From: an uncultured Sphaerochaeta sp.
GTDB taxonomy: Bacteria > Spirochaetota > Spirochaetia > Sphaerochaetales > Sphaerochaetaceae
Reading direction: 5' to 3'
Length of the DNA: 64,000 bases
Assembly: GCF_963666015.1 (NCBI RefSeq)
Contig: NZ_OY762555.1
Coordinates: 1,922,001-1,986,000, forward strand
The notes beneath the pieces were generated by a model that saw nothing but the letters and a program-made list of their open reading frames with translations, was not told the origin of the DNA and searched no databases. This document shows, piece by piece, positions 8,193 through 16,726 of this stretch. Both the position numbers and the translations under genes were made by a program. Within the stretch, counting starts at the first letter, position 1; the number at the start of each line of letters is the position of its first letter.

Positions 8193-9059
8193 ATGTTAGA
8201 ATTCTATACACCGTCCCCCACGGACAAACACCTGTTTCCTGATCACAGCAAGCACCTTGCCTATGAATATTACTATTCGTATGTTGCACTCTGGGCTGAT
8301 GCAATTGGCATCACTATCTGCAAGACTGATACTGCCTTGTATATGCATCTTGAAGAGGACGATTGTTTCCTGCTTCCTATCACCGACGACCTTCCTTCTG
8401 CAATCAAGGAACTTGAAGAGCACTGCAGGGAAACTGGACAACGCTTTCTCCTGGAATGTGTACCCACCAAGGAAGCTGAACAGCTGAAAGCGATGGGTTA
8501 CCAGGCCGAGCATGTGAGGAACCTTGATGACTATCTTTACGAGAGTGATAAGCTCATCAAGCTCTCTGGCAAGAAGTTGCAGAGTAAGCGCAATCATATC
8601 AACCAATTTGAGAAGCACTACACCTATTCAGTACGCCCTTTGAACACCAAGGAACTACGTGATGAGTGTTACAGAATGGCTTCCACCACCTGGCTTGACG
8701 GCAAGGATTGCACGACCAAGGAAATCAGGGATGAACTGGGAGCCCTCAAACGGGCCCTCGATGGTTGGGATGAACTCAATTTCAAAGGGATACTTGTCTG
8801 CGTAGACCACAACCTCACCGCATTCACCATCGGGGAAATAATCGATGAGGAAATGGCTATCGTACACTTTGAGAAGGCCGATACTTCCTACAAGGGAATC
8901 TACTCAGTCATCAACCAGCTCTTCGTCAGTGAATATCTCTCGGATGTTCATTATGTGAACAGGCAAGAGGATGCCGGCATTGCTGGACTCAGGAAGGCAA
9001 AGCTCTCCTACAAGCCGGATCTCATGGTCGAGAAGTACCGGGTGAAAAAGCAAACATGA
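8193..9059 (+). CDS. DUF2156 (phosphatidylglycerol lysyltransferase C-terminal-like) protein
   Basis: A 288-residue soluble protein with the features of DUF2156: a lysine/arginine-rich KLQSKRNHINQF segment near residue 130 and a C-terminal VNRQEDAGIAGLRKAKLSY stretch. The fold is a double GNAT acyltransferase, as in the catalytic part of MprF, but without membrane segments. Function is unknown; an aminoacyl- or acyltransferase is likely. The start at 8193 has GAGGT upstream and gives the usual family length; ATG 8163, after AAAAGGA, is an alternative. It overlaps the following GNAT gene by four bases, so they are co-translated. Confidence 0.8.
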   Translation: MLEFYTPSPTDKHLFPDHSKHLAYEYYYSYVALWADAIGITICKTDTALYMHLEEDDCFLLPITDDLPSAIKELEEHCRETGQRFLLECVPTKEAEQLKAMGYQAEHVRNLDDYLYESDKLIKLSGKKLQSKRNHINQFEKHYTYSVRPLNTKELRDECYRMASTTWLDGKDCTTKEIRDELGALKRALDGWDELNFKGILVCVDHNLTAFTIGEIIDEEMAIVHFEKADTSYKGIYSVINQLFVSEYLSDVHYVNRQEDAGIAGLRKAKLSYKPDLMVEKYRVKKQT

Positions 9060-9835
9060 TCATAGAACGTGCAAAACCTAGTGACTACCAGGAACTCAAG
9101 CAACTCTGGCTCATCGTATTCAACGAAGAGCCAACCTTTCTGGAGCACTTTTTTGCGACGCGAATTTCCTATCAGGACATCTTTGTCGCTCGTGAGGACG
9201 ATAAGCTGATCAGTGCACTCCATGCACTCCCGCTGTATTATCACAAACAGGGGGAGGAACATCCAACAAGCTACATCGTAGGAGCAGCAACTTACAAAGA
9301 GTACCGAAGACGGGGAATCATGGGAAAGCTCCTGGAAGCAACCAGAGAAGCCTATGAACACCCCATCACACTCTTTCCTGCAGTCAGGCCGTTCTATGAG
9401 GCAAATGGCTATTTCACCACCTCCAGTGTGCTCTCCTTCACCCTCGAAGCAGAAAACAGGGAGAGAGAGAATCTTGCTGCCCAATATACCTTCCAAGACC
9501 TGGATACAATCTACCGAAAAGCTACCAGTGAAGAGGGTGGCCTCCTACGTGATGAAGAGGCATGGTCCTTCCTTACCGATGGTTATGAAGTGCTCTCAGT
9601 GGAGGGTGGTTACGCCTTTATCAGCGAGGGAAAGGCTGTAGAGACCATGGTCCTGAACAATGATGGTGCTTCCAGCATGATCTCTCTTCTTAAAGGAAGA
9701 GGAATCACTGAGGTACACACGCTCGCTTCCTCCCCTCTTGCCAACTTGATTGGAAGAGAGCAAGGAGTGCCCATCCCGATGGGGATGAGCACCTCAAAAG
9801 AACTACAAGGTGTGTATATAGCCGAGCAATATTAA
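9056..9835 (+). CDS. GNAT family N-acetyltransferase, Eis-like
   Basis: A 259-residue acetyltransferase. The acetyl-CoA loop is visible as YRRRGIMGKL near residue 83, and the C-terminal half (about residue 150 on) resembles the second, sterol-carrier-like half of short Eis-type proteins. The substrate is unknown. The start overlaps the stop of the DUF2156 gene (ATGA). Its own stop overlaps the stop of the convergent gene by four bases, leaving no space for a terminator. Confidence 0.78.
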   Translation: MIIERAKPSDYQELKQLWLIVFNEEPTFLEHFFATRISYQDIFVAREDDKLISALHALPLYYHKQGEEHPTSYIVGAATYKEYRRRGIMGKLLEATREAYEHPITLFPAVRPFYEANGYFTTSSVLSFTLEAENRERENLAAQYTFQDLDTIYRKATSEEGGLLRDEEAWSFLTDGYEVLSVEGGYAFISEGKAVETMVLNNDGASSMISLLKGRGITEVHTLASSPLANLIGREQGVPIPMGMSTSKELQGVYIAEQY

Positions 9836-11049
9836 CGGACAACACTCTCGAAGCGTTGTGTCCAGGTATCACCCTTGTCATTTTTTACCTGCAAGGTAAA
9901 GGGGATAACGGTTCCTGATGGCGCATCAGATGCGATGACGAAGCGGAAGGTGTTGTTCTCCCCACGTACCTGTTGCTTATTGCTGGTTGCCCAACGACTA
10001 TTGTTGGTACTCATCAACCCGGCATCCAATGAACCAAGAGAGATCTCATCAGAGAGAACACGCGCATACTCGCTCTCACTGCTCAGTGTTGCGCGAAGCC
10101 CTGCAAGGTCGACTGTCCCAGTATTGGCATAGGAGAAGCCCATACTTATCTGGGTATTGGAGGGAATGGCTGCCTTGTCATAATAGAGAACGGTGATATC
10201 CTCAATGGCAAGCCGCTTCCAAAGCGCCTCGAAATAGCCACCCTTTCCTACCTTCTCATAGGTGGAGGGGTCAGTGATCAAAGTGCCGGTGCTCTTGTCA
10301 TACCAACCTGCAAATATGGCTGACGCATCATCGGCTACCGGGGTGGGAACCTCAACATCCTCACTTTCAATGAATACATCAGTCCCACTGAGTGGGTCGA
10401 CAAAGCGAACCCCTTCCTGGTAGATGGCATAGAGGGTCTGGTTGGTATAGCTCATCTTGATCGTCTCTCCCGCTTGGTAGGTGACCTCATCAGGAGTAAC
10501 TCCCCAACCAGCCAACACACCAAGGCGAGCTGAGTTCATCCGCAGCTGTCCGCTGGATGGTAAGACGACTTCGCTGCCAGGAACCTTGCGAATCTGCTGC
10601 CGATAGCTGTAGCGATAGTTCTCTCCCTCAGAGGAGAAGTCCAAGGTAAGGGTTGGACGATAGTACGGACTGTTCTCGTACAACCATGCGGCATACTCAC
10701 TCTTCTGTGGTTCATCAAGGCCCAGGACCTGCTCCAGGAGATAATCGCTTGTATTCTGGTCCATATGATAGGTAGACAGCAGACTCAGATGCTCCCGAGC
10801 CTCATAGTAATCTTCCCTGTCTCCTTTTGAACGAGCCCCATATAAGCGCTTACGAGCCTGTTCTGCCTCATTGGCTACTGCATCATTGAGTTTATCATAC
10901 GACTTGCTGATCTCCTCAAGACTCTGGCTGCTTAGATCCTTGCCTTGGATGGTTGCATACTGCTCCTCTGCTGTCGGATTCGCAGCTACAGCTATCATCC
11001 CAACAGTGAGAATAATGGTCATCAATACAACTACGCGTATTCGCTTCAT
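9832..11049 (-). CDS. Exported repeat protein of unknown function
   Basis: A 405-residue protein with a clear signal peptide (MKRIRVVVLMTIILTVG, cleavage likely after VAA). A charged helical region (about 30-105) comes next. Then there is an InlB/Flg_new-like repeat: YQAGETIKMSY, then FAGWYDKSTGTLI and YFEALWKR. The C-terminal domain is beta-rich, like a CARDB/NEW3 fold. This suggests a periplasmic or surface binding protein. The start at 11049 follows a strong GGAGGAGG. The 100 bases upstream hold the end of the Crp gene. I do not recognise a family beyond the repeat. Confidence 0.7.
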   Translation of the reverse strand: MKRIRVVVLMTIILTVGMIAVAANPTAEEQYATIQGKDLSSQSLEEISKSYDKLNDAVANEAEQARKRLYGARSKGDREDYYEAREHLSLLSTYHMDQNTSDYLLEQVLGLDEPQKSEYAAWLYENSPYYRPTLTLDFSSEGENYRYSYRQQIRKVPGSEVVLPSSGQLRMNSARLGVLAGWGVTPDEVTYQAGETIKMSYTNQTLYAIYQEGVRFVDPLSGTDVFIESEDVEVPTPVADDASAIFAGWYDKSTGTLITDPSTYEKVGKGGYFEALWKRLAIEDITVLYYDKAAIPSNTQISMGFSYANTGTVDLAGLRATLSSESEYARVLSDEISLGSLDAGLMSTNNSRWATSNKQQVRGENNTFRFVIASDAPSGTVIPFTLQVKNDKGDTWTQRFESVVR

Positions 11050-11151
11050 AGGATTTCCTCCTCCCATCTGCATAATCTGTTGTTTCTATTTATTGTAATA
11101 ACAACACCAGAGAGAGATGGCAACCAGAGAGATGGAATCTTCATATACTCT

Positions 11152-11811
11152 TTAATTCTGTGAAGAAATGTGAAGTACCACCCTTCGCCCTGAATAACTA
11201 AGCAAGCCATCCTCCACCAAGGATGCAAGCTCCCTGCTAAGCGAGGTACGAGCAAATCCCAAACGATCTGCAAGTTCTTTCTTTGAAGTTGGAAGCATGA
11301 CAGTATTGCTTCCCTGGATTACCGACAGGTTCTGCAGATAGGCAAGCAGACTTTCCCTAAGGCTCTGCGCCGAGAGCTTGGTGACCGTCATGCTCAACTC
11401 GTGGGCACGGTCGCTCACCAGTTCCAGCAGGGAGGAGAGGAACTCAACCCTTGCCTCACAGAGGTCAAGTACCAGCACCTTGGGAAGATGCAACACTGCC
11501 GAATCATCCTCACTGACAACCGTCATTGGGTAGTGGTTATACTGGCTGAACAGCAGGGTCGCGCCCCACACGTCTCCTGGTTCCAGTACCCGAACCTTAA
11601 AAACCTTCCCCTCCTCATCAACGCTCTGGATGGAGACCTTCCCTGCTACCACCACATCGAGCGTAGTGCACACCTCTCCATGCAGGTAGAGCATCTGGCC
11701 CTTGGCGTAGGAGCTACGCTTTGCCCTACCTTCCCTGAAAAGGGAAGAGAGCATCTTCATATCAAAGCCTTCAAACAGCCTAATATTTTCAAGCAAAGGA
11801 AAGAAATCCAT
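11152..11811 (-). CDS. Crp/Fnr family transcription regulator
   Basis: A 219-residue regulator with an N-terminal cyclic-nucleotide-binding-type beta-barrel (LYLHGEVCTTLDVVVAGKVSI, LEPGDVWGATLLF) and a C-terminal winged helix with the recognition region KKELADRLGFARTSLSREL. There is no N-terminal cysteine cluster as in FNR, so oxygen sensing through 4Fe-4S is not indicated. The start at 11811 follows GGAGG. It is divergent from the cupin/ferredoxin pair and is likely their regulator, and possibly its own. The ligand is unknown. Confidence 0.88.
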   Translation of the reverse strand: MDFFPLLENIRLFEGFDMKMLSSLFREGRAKRSSYAKGQMLYLHGEVCTTLDVVVAGKVSIQSVDEEGKVFKVRVLEPGDVWGATLLFSQYNHYPMTVVSEDDSAVLHLPKVLVLDLCEARVEFLSSLLELVSDRAHELSMTVTKLSAQSLRESLLAYLQNLSVIQGSNTVMLPTSKKELADRLGFARTSLSRELASLVEDGLLSYSGRRVVLHISSQN

Positions 11812-11826
11812 GAAAACCTCCAAAAG

Positions 11827-11864
11827 TGTAACATATGTAACAGTATATTGGAGAATATTCCAGT
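11827..11864. promoter_or_regulatory. Candidate Crp/Fnr operator region between divergent genes
   Basis: The intergenic region contains ATTGGA-N6-TCCAGT (11847-11864), five of six positions symmetrical and with the 6-bp spacing of Crp-type sites. Next to it is a direct repeat TGTAACA-TA-TGTAACA (11827-11842). The first is a plausible site for the adjacent regulator. Confidence 0.35.
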
Positions 11865-11899
11865 ATGCTAGGAATACGTATCTTAACAAGGAGTCAAGA

Positions 11900-12223
11900 A
11901 TGATTGAAACAGTATATACCTATACCAAAACCGACGAGAAAATCATTGAAAAACTGGTTGGCGATGATCAGGTCATGATCAACCATGTGGTTCTGAGCAA
12001 TGGGGAAGCACTCCCGGAGCACTACAGTGATTCCAATGTCTATCTCACCATAGCACGAGGAACACTCTCGGCCACCTTTAACGACCAGAAAGCACACTAC
12101 TACCAGGGAGCAATCGTCAATGTCCCGGCAAATACAAAGATGAACATTGCAAACATCAACGATGAACCAGTTGAATTCTTCATTGTTAAAGCACCCCACC
12201 CAAGGGTATACAAGGAACAATAG
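11900..12223 (+). CDS. Small cupin protein
   Basis: A 107-residue single-domain cupin. The metal-site region is partly visible as ALPEHYSDSNVYL and the second cupin motif as GAIVNVPANTKMNI. Only one histidine of the usual set is obvious, so metal binding is uncertain. The start at 11900 follows AAGGAG. It is followed three bases later by a membrane ferredoxin gene and divergent from a Crp/Fnr regulator. A sensory or metal-handling role in a redox response is inferred. Confidence 0.75.
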   Translation: MIETVYTYTKTDEKIIEKLVGDDQVMINHVVLSNGEALPEHYSDSNVYLTIARGTLSATFNDQKAHYYQGAIVNVPANTKMNIANINDEPVEFFIVKAPHPRVYKEQ

Positions 12224-12226
12224 GCC

Positions 12227-12838
12227 ATGAAGAAGACCATCCAACGGATAGTACAGTTTCTTTTTCTCGGTCTCTTTATTTTCCTACTCATCAGAGGCAA
12301 GGTACAGATGTGGATGGGAATCTTCCTACTCTCGCTTGTGCTCTCCCTCTTCTTCTCCCGGTTCTACTGCGGATGGATTTGTCCCATCAACACCTTCCTG
12401 AAACCGATCACGTACCTGAAGAAGAAGTTTCATGTGGGGAGTATCAAGACATCTTCCTTCTTCAAGAACGGTGGTCTGAGGATCCTGCTATTGATTGTCT
12501 TCCTGGCACTCATGGTCTTCACCCTACGCTCAGGCAAGAAGCTTCCGGTGCTCCCGGTATTGGTAGGAATGGGAATCTTCCTCTCACTCTTCTTTGAAGA
12601 GGAACTCTGGCATCATTGGCTCTGTCCCTATGGAACCTTCCTTTCGCTTCCCAGCAAGGCAGCAAAGAAACGGATGGTAATCGATCCTGATCTCTGCACC
12701 AACTGTGGCAGATGCAAACAGGTCTGTCCTTCAGGGGCAATCGTGAAAGAGAAAAAACATCGGATCATCAAACACGAGTGTCTCGTCTGTCATGCGTGTG
12801 AGCGAGTGTGCACCAAGGGTGCTATCAGCTACAAGTAA
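12227..12838 (+). CDS. NapH/YccM-type membrane-bound 4Fe-4S protein
   Basis: A 203-residue protein with about four membrane segments, the conserved CGWICP motif near residue 45 and WLCPYGTF near residue 130. Two ferredoxin clusters follow at the C-terminus (CTNCGRCKQVCPSGAI and CLVCHACERVCTKGAI). The family passes electrons between the quinone pool or membrane and soluble partners. Partner unknown here. Operon with the cupin gene; a bidirectional terminator follows. Confidence 0.85.
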   Translation: MKKTIQRIVQFLFLGLFIFLLIRGKVQMWMGIFLLSLVLSLFFSRFYCGWICPINTFLKPITYLKKKFHVGSIKTSSFFKNGGLRILLLIVFLALMVFTLRSGKKLPVLPVLVGMGIFLSLFFEEELWHHWLCPYGTFLSLPSKAAKKRMVIDPDLCTNCGRCKQVCPSGAIVKEKKHRIIKHECLVCHACERVCTKGAISYK

Positions 12839-12860
12839 AACATTTTCTAGATGAAAATTG

Positions 12861-12892
12861 ACAACAGGGAGAGCAAATGCTCTCCCTGTTGT
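12861..12892. terminator. Bidirectional intrinsic terminator
   Basis: A perfect 14-bp stem (ACAACAGGGAGAGC and its complement, loop AAAT) lies between the convergent ferredoxin and peroxiredoxin genes. A CAATTTTC tract follows on the minus strand. Confidence 0.8.
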
Positions 12893-12923
12893 TGTGCAAG
12901 ATTCTAGGTTTTACTATGGTAGG

Positions 12924-13601
12924 TTATTTCTTTTCCTTGCGGAAGCAGAGGAACCAGTCAAGGCAGTATTGATTCTCATCTTTGCTTTCCATCCGCTCCT
13001 TTGCAGTACCACAGGAACCTGGGGTTGGTATGATGACATCCTGGCCTGGTCTCCAGTTTGCGGGAGTAGCGATATGCTCCTTGTCAGCCTTCTGCAAAGC
13101 CAGAACCACACGCTTGATCTCATCAAAGTTACGGCCGGTGGAAGCAGGATAGTACATGATGGTTCTCACCACACCTTCTCCATCGATGATGAATACAGCA
13201 CGAACTGCCTGGGTGGAGGATTGTGACTGGACCATGCCATACTTCTTGGCAACATCCATCTTAATATCCTCAATTACTGGAAACTTGACCTCAATATCCT
13301 TCATCCCGTTCCATTCCAGTTCCTGAATCTTTCTCAGCCAAGCAATGTGGGCATATAGGGAGTCGATGGAGAGCCCGATAAGCTCAGTATCCATCGCCTT
13401 GAACTCATCAGCCATGGAAGCAAAGGTCATGAACTCCGTGGTACAGACAGGGGTAAAATCAGCGGGATGACTGAACAGGATTACCCATTTCCCCTTGTAA
13501 TCCTCGGGAAAGTTGATATCGCCCTGGGTGGTCACTGCGTGAAAGGCGGGGGCCTTGTCTCCAATCAAAGGAAGTGTTGCATTGTTCTGTACTTCGTCCA
13601 T
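12924..13601 (-). CDS. Peroxiredoxin, Prx6/1-Cys type
   Basis: A 225-residue thiol peroxidase reducing H2O2 and organic peroxides in the cytoplasm. The peroxidatic cysteine is in DFTPVCTTEF (near residue 48). The C-terminal arm has GRNFDEIKRVV and TPANWRPGQDVI as in archaeal/Prx6 enzymes. A short cysteine-containing tail (GSCGTAKERM, then YCLDWFLCF) may supply resolving cysteines. The start at 13601 follows AAGGAG with slightly long spacing. The gene stands alone, with a long AT-rich promoter region. Confidence 0.92.
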   Translation of the reverse strand: MDEVQNNATLPLIGDKAPAFHAVTTQGDINFPEDYKGKWVILFSHPADFTPVCTTEFMTFASMADEFKAMDTELIGLSIDSLYAHIAWLRKIQELEWNGMKDIEVKFPVIEDIKMDVAKKYGMVQSQSSTQAVRAVFIIDGEGVVRTIMYYPASTGRNFDEIKRVVLALQKADKEHIATPANWRPGQDVIIPTPGSCGTAKERMESKDENQYCLDWFLCFRKEKK

Positions 13602-13658
13602 TTCAATATTCTCCTTAGTTCGTGATATGTTTATGTATGTACTAATAGTAATCATTCC

Positions 13659-13690
13659 TATTAATAATATCAAGTACTTATTAATAATAA
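13659..13690. repeat. AT-rich direct repeat upstream of the peroxiredoxin gene
   Basis: TATTAATAATA occurs twice (13659-13669 and 13679-13689) exactly 20 bp apart, about two helical turns. It lies in the 220-bp gap between the peroxiredoxin gene and the divergent sensor gene. It could be a tandem operator (a peroxide regulator, for example) or an UP-like element. Nothing else clear is seen in this gap. Confidence 0.4.
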
Positions 13691-13821
13691 ATTTTATTAA
13701 AACCTGTATCTTTCTTCCCCTGAAAACAATACATTCACGATAATTCTTACCAATATGCTCTTTTCTCGTCATTAATTCCTTGTCATTTTAGCTAACTCAT
13801 TAGTAGAATTGCAGTACTTAT

Positions 13822-16686
13822 ATGCGCATGAGAAAACGAGTAAGTATTCGAGGCAGTTTCATCATAGGTCTTCTTCTTATCAGTGTTACCCTGATCTCCA
13901 TCGGGTACCTAAAGAACAGACTGACTTCCCAAGCGGTTGAAACCAATCGTATTGTGACCCATACCTATAAAGTCATCACTGAAACCAATGCACTGAAGCG
14001 AACATTTCAAAACATCCGCATCAACGAGCATGGTTACCTGCTTACTGGAGACCGCTCCTACATGGAACGTATCGGAGTTAGTACCTACTCCTTCGATCAA
14101 CGCCTCATGAAACTGGGAATCCTTTTAAGAGACGAAGAGGACCAAAAAGAGCGACTTGAACAGTTGAAGACCACGTTTGATACCCTTATCAATGAGAGCG
14201 TTCAACCCCTTCTGCAATACAGGCACTCCATCCTTGAAAATACATCCTTCCTCGTTGAAAACCAGGAAATTCTAGCATTATTTGAGCGTAGTGAGACCAT
14301 CTCTATGTCATTGGAGCAAATCCTAGCAGAGGTAGAAAATAAAGAGTATGCGTTACTGGAATTGAGACAAGGAGAGGTAGAACGTTGGTCTTCCATTGAC
14401 CAGAAGGTAACCTTCCTTGGGCCGGTATTGGTCATTATCATTGCATTCCTCTCCGGGGTTAGAGCGATCAACAGACTGGATACCTACCAGAGGCAGAAAG
14501 AGAGAGACCAGAGGGAACTGAGAGAGGCCCGTGACCGCTTTGAAAGTATCATCAAGGGATCTAATCTAGGCTCGTGGGAATGGGACCTTAGGGATGATAC
14601 CATTAAGATCAATGACATGTGGGCAAAAATGCTCGGCTACACAAAAGACGAGCTGGAGCCAACCACCCTCAACACATTTACCCGATTTGTTCACCCTGAT
14701 GACCTAGGGAGGTCCTTGCATTTGCTTGAAGAACACCGACTCGGCAAGAGTGACTTCTATAGTTGCGATCTTCGCTTGCAGCACAAGGATGGTCACTGGA
14801 TCTGGGTACTCGACCGTGGGCAAGTGTTAAGCCGTGATGAGAAGGGGAATGCCTTGCTCATGAGTGGAACCCATGCAGACATCACTGAGCGTGTCCTTCA
14901 GGCAGAAGCACTCGAGCAAAGTGAAGAAGAGAGCAGAAGACTCTTTGAGGCAATGAACCAAGGCTTCGCATACTGCCAGATTCTCCTTGATAAGGAAGGG
15001 AACCCCAATGATTATCTCATTCTCAGGGTAAACAAGAACTTTGAGACACAGACCGGCCTCATTCCCGAACTTTCGGTTGGGAAGCGAATCACAGAGCTCT
15101 TACCGCATGTAGAGCCTTACTGGTTCACTCACAATGGGGAGGTGGCACTCACCGGGAAATCAAAAACATTTGAGGCCTTCAATAGTGACTTGAACCGACT
15201 CTTCAGGATCTCTTCATTTAGCCCTGCATATGGCTACTTTGCCATGATCATCGATGACATCACCAGCCAGAAGCAGATGGAAAAACAATTATACTTTGAG
15301 AAAACCCTGTTCGAAACCACACTACTCTCGGTTGGTGATGGTGTCATCTCCACCGATGCAGAGGGGAATGTTCAATTCATGAACAAGGTGGCAGAAAAAC
15401 TCACTGGCTGGCAGGCAGATGAAGCAAAAGGCCGGCCATTTGAAGAGGTATTCAAGATTCTCTGCGGTAGAGACCGTCACCCTTGTCCAAATCCAGTGAA
15501 CCAAGTACTGGAGACCAAGAGGCAGGTTGAACTGGACGAAGATACCATTCTGATCGCACGCGATGGGGATGAGCGGTTCATCAATGACAGTGCTGCCCCC
15601 ATTCTCAGTGCCTCCCAGAACGTTACCGGTGTTGTCCTTGTCTTCAGGGACAGCACCACTCAACGAATCAAGCAGGATGAGATTCGGACGCTGAGTGTAA
15701 CAGATCCCCTGACCACGCTCCCCAACCGGCGCTATTATGAGCAAGCGAAAGAAGAGTTGAATGAAGAGCCCTACTACCCCCTTACCTTGGTACTTGCCGA
15801 TGTGAACGGGCTCAAGCTTACCAATGATGCGTTCGGTCATGAGGCTGGTGATGAGCTGCTACGCAAGGTCTCTGAAATCATGCGCAAAACCTGCAGGGAT
15901 GATGATATTGTCAGCAGGATTGGGGGTGATGAGTTTGTGCTCCTGCTTCCTCAAACAGATGCTCTTCATGCACAGGCCATCGTAAACCGTATCAACAAGG
16001 CCTTGGAAATAGAGAAAATCAGAGGAATCCAGCTCTCTGTCTCCTTTGGCTATGCGGTGAAGGAAAAGAACAAGGAGAGCTACGAGGATGCTTTCAAGGT
16101 TGCAGAGGACTCAATGTATCGCAACAAGCTCAAGGAGAGCATGACTTTCAAGAAACAGGTAATTGACACCCTGCTCTCCAGACTTTTTGAGCAGGAGGAA
16201 GGAGCAGAAGAACATAGTAATCTGGTCGCTTCCTTGACGAGTGCGTTTGCTGAGGTGCTTGGATATCGTGAGGAAGAAGTGAAAAACCTCAGACTTGCAG
16301 GGCTGTACCATGACCTAGGTAAGATTGCCATTACTCCCTCCCTCCTCTCTAAACCCCAAAATGAGCTCAGCCGAGCCCAAGTAATAGAATGGCAAAGACA
16401 CGCTGAGATTGGATACAACATCCTTCGTTCTGTTGGGGAGTATGCCCCCTTTGCAGAGGCAGTATTGCATCATCACGAGAAGTGGGATGGCAGTGGATAT
16501 CCACAGAGTCTGAAACAGGAGGAGATCCCAGAGAGTGCCCAAATCCTTGCCATTGCAAACACCTATGCAGACAATATTCCCTCACTGGGGTTGGAGAAGA
16601 CCATTGCATTCATGCAGGAACGGTCAAATACCTATTTTGACCCAGCGTTGCTTGAAACATTCATAACCAAGGTAGTAAAGGCTTGA
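13822..16686 (+). CDS. CHASE3-PAS-PAS-PAS-GGDEF-HD-GYP sensor protein
   Basis: A 954-residue membrane protein for c-di-GMP turnover. The order is membrane segment (11-29), CHASE3-like extracellular helical domain (about 35-185), membrane segment (about 194-214), three PAS domains (about 235-345, 365-470, 490-610), GGDEF (about 620-780) and HD-GYP (about 790-950). The synthase motif RIGGDEF is intact and is preceded by RDDD, a good inhibitory I-site. The phosphodiesterase motifs HDLGK and HHEKWDGSGYP are intact. The net activity cannot be predicted. No good ribosome-binding site precedes ATG 13822; ATG 13828 is possible. Confidence 0.88.
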   Translation: MRMRKRVSIRGSFIIGLLLISVTLISIGYLKNRLTSQAVETNRIVTHTYKVITETNALKRTFQNIRINEHGYLLTGDRSYMERIGVSTYSFDQRLMKLGILLRDEEDQKERLEQLKTTFDTLINESVQPLLQYRHSILENTSFLVENQEILALFERSETISMSLEQILAEVENKEYALLELRQGEVERWSSIDQKVTFLGPVLVIIIAFLSGVRAINRLDTYQRQKERDQRELREARDRFESIIKGSNLGSWEWDLRDDTIKINDMWAKMLGYTKDELEPTTLNTFTRFVHPDDLGRSLHLLEEHRLGKSDFYSCDLRLQHKDGHWIWVLDRGQVLSRDEKGNALLMSGTHADITERVLQAEALEQSEEESRRLFEAMNQGFAYCQILLDKEGNPNDYLILRVNKNFETQTGLIPELSVGKRITELLPHVEPYWFTHNGEVALTGKSKTFEAFNSDLNRLFRISSFSPAYGYFAMIIDDITSQKQMEKQLYFEKTLFETTLLSVGDGVISTDAEGNVQFMNKVAEKLTGWQADEAKGRPFEEVFKILCGRDRHPCPNPVNQVLETKRQVELDEDTILIARDGDERFINDSAAPILSASQNVTGVVLVFRDSTTQRIKQDEIRTLSVTDPLTTLPNRRYYEQAKEELNEEPYYPLTLVLADVNGLKLTNDAFGHEAGDELLRKVSEIMRKTCRDDDIVSRIGGDEFVLLLPQTDALHAQAIVNRINKALEIEKIRGIQLSVSFGYAVKEKNKESYEDAFKVAEDSMYRNKLKESMTFKKQVIDTLLSRLFEQEEGAEEHSNLVASLTSAFAEVLGYREEEVKNLRLAGLYHDLGKIAITPSLLSKPQNELSRAQVIEWQRHAEIGYNILRSVGEYAPFAEAVLHHHEKWDGSGYPQSLKQEEIPESAQILAIANTYADNIPSLGLEKTIAFMQERSNTYFDPALLETFITKVVKA

Positions 16687-16726
16687 TCCGGACGGAAACC
16701 AGTCCATAAAATGGACAATAGTATGA

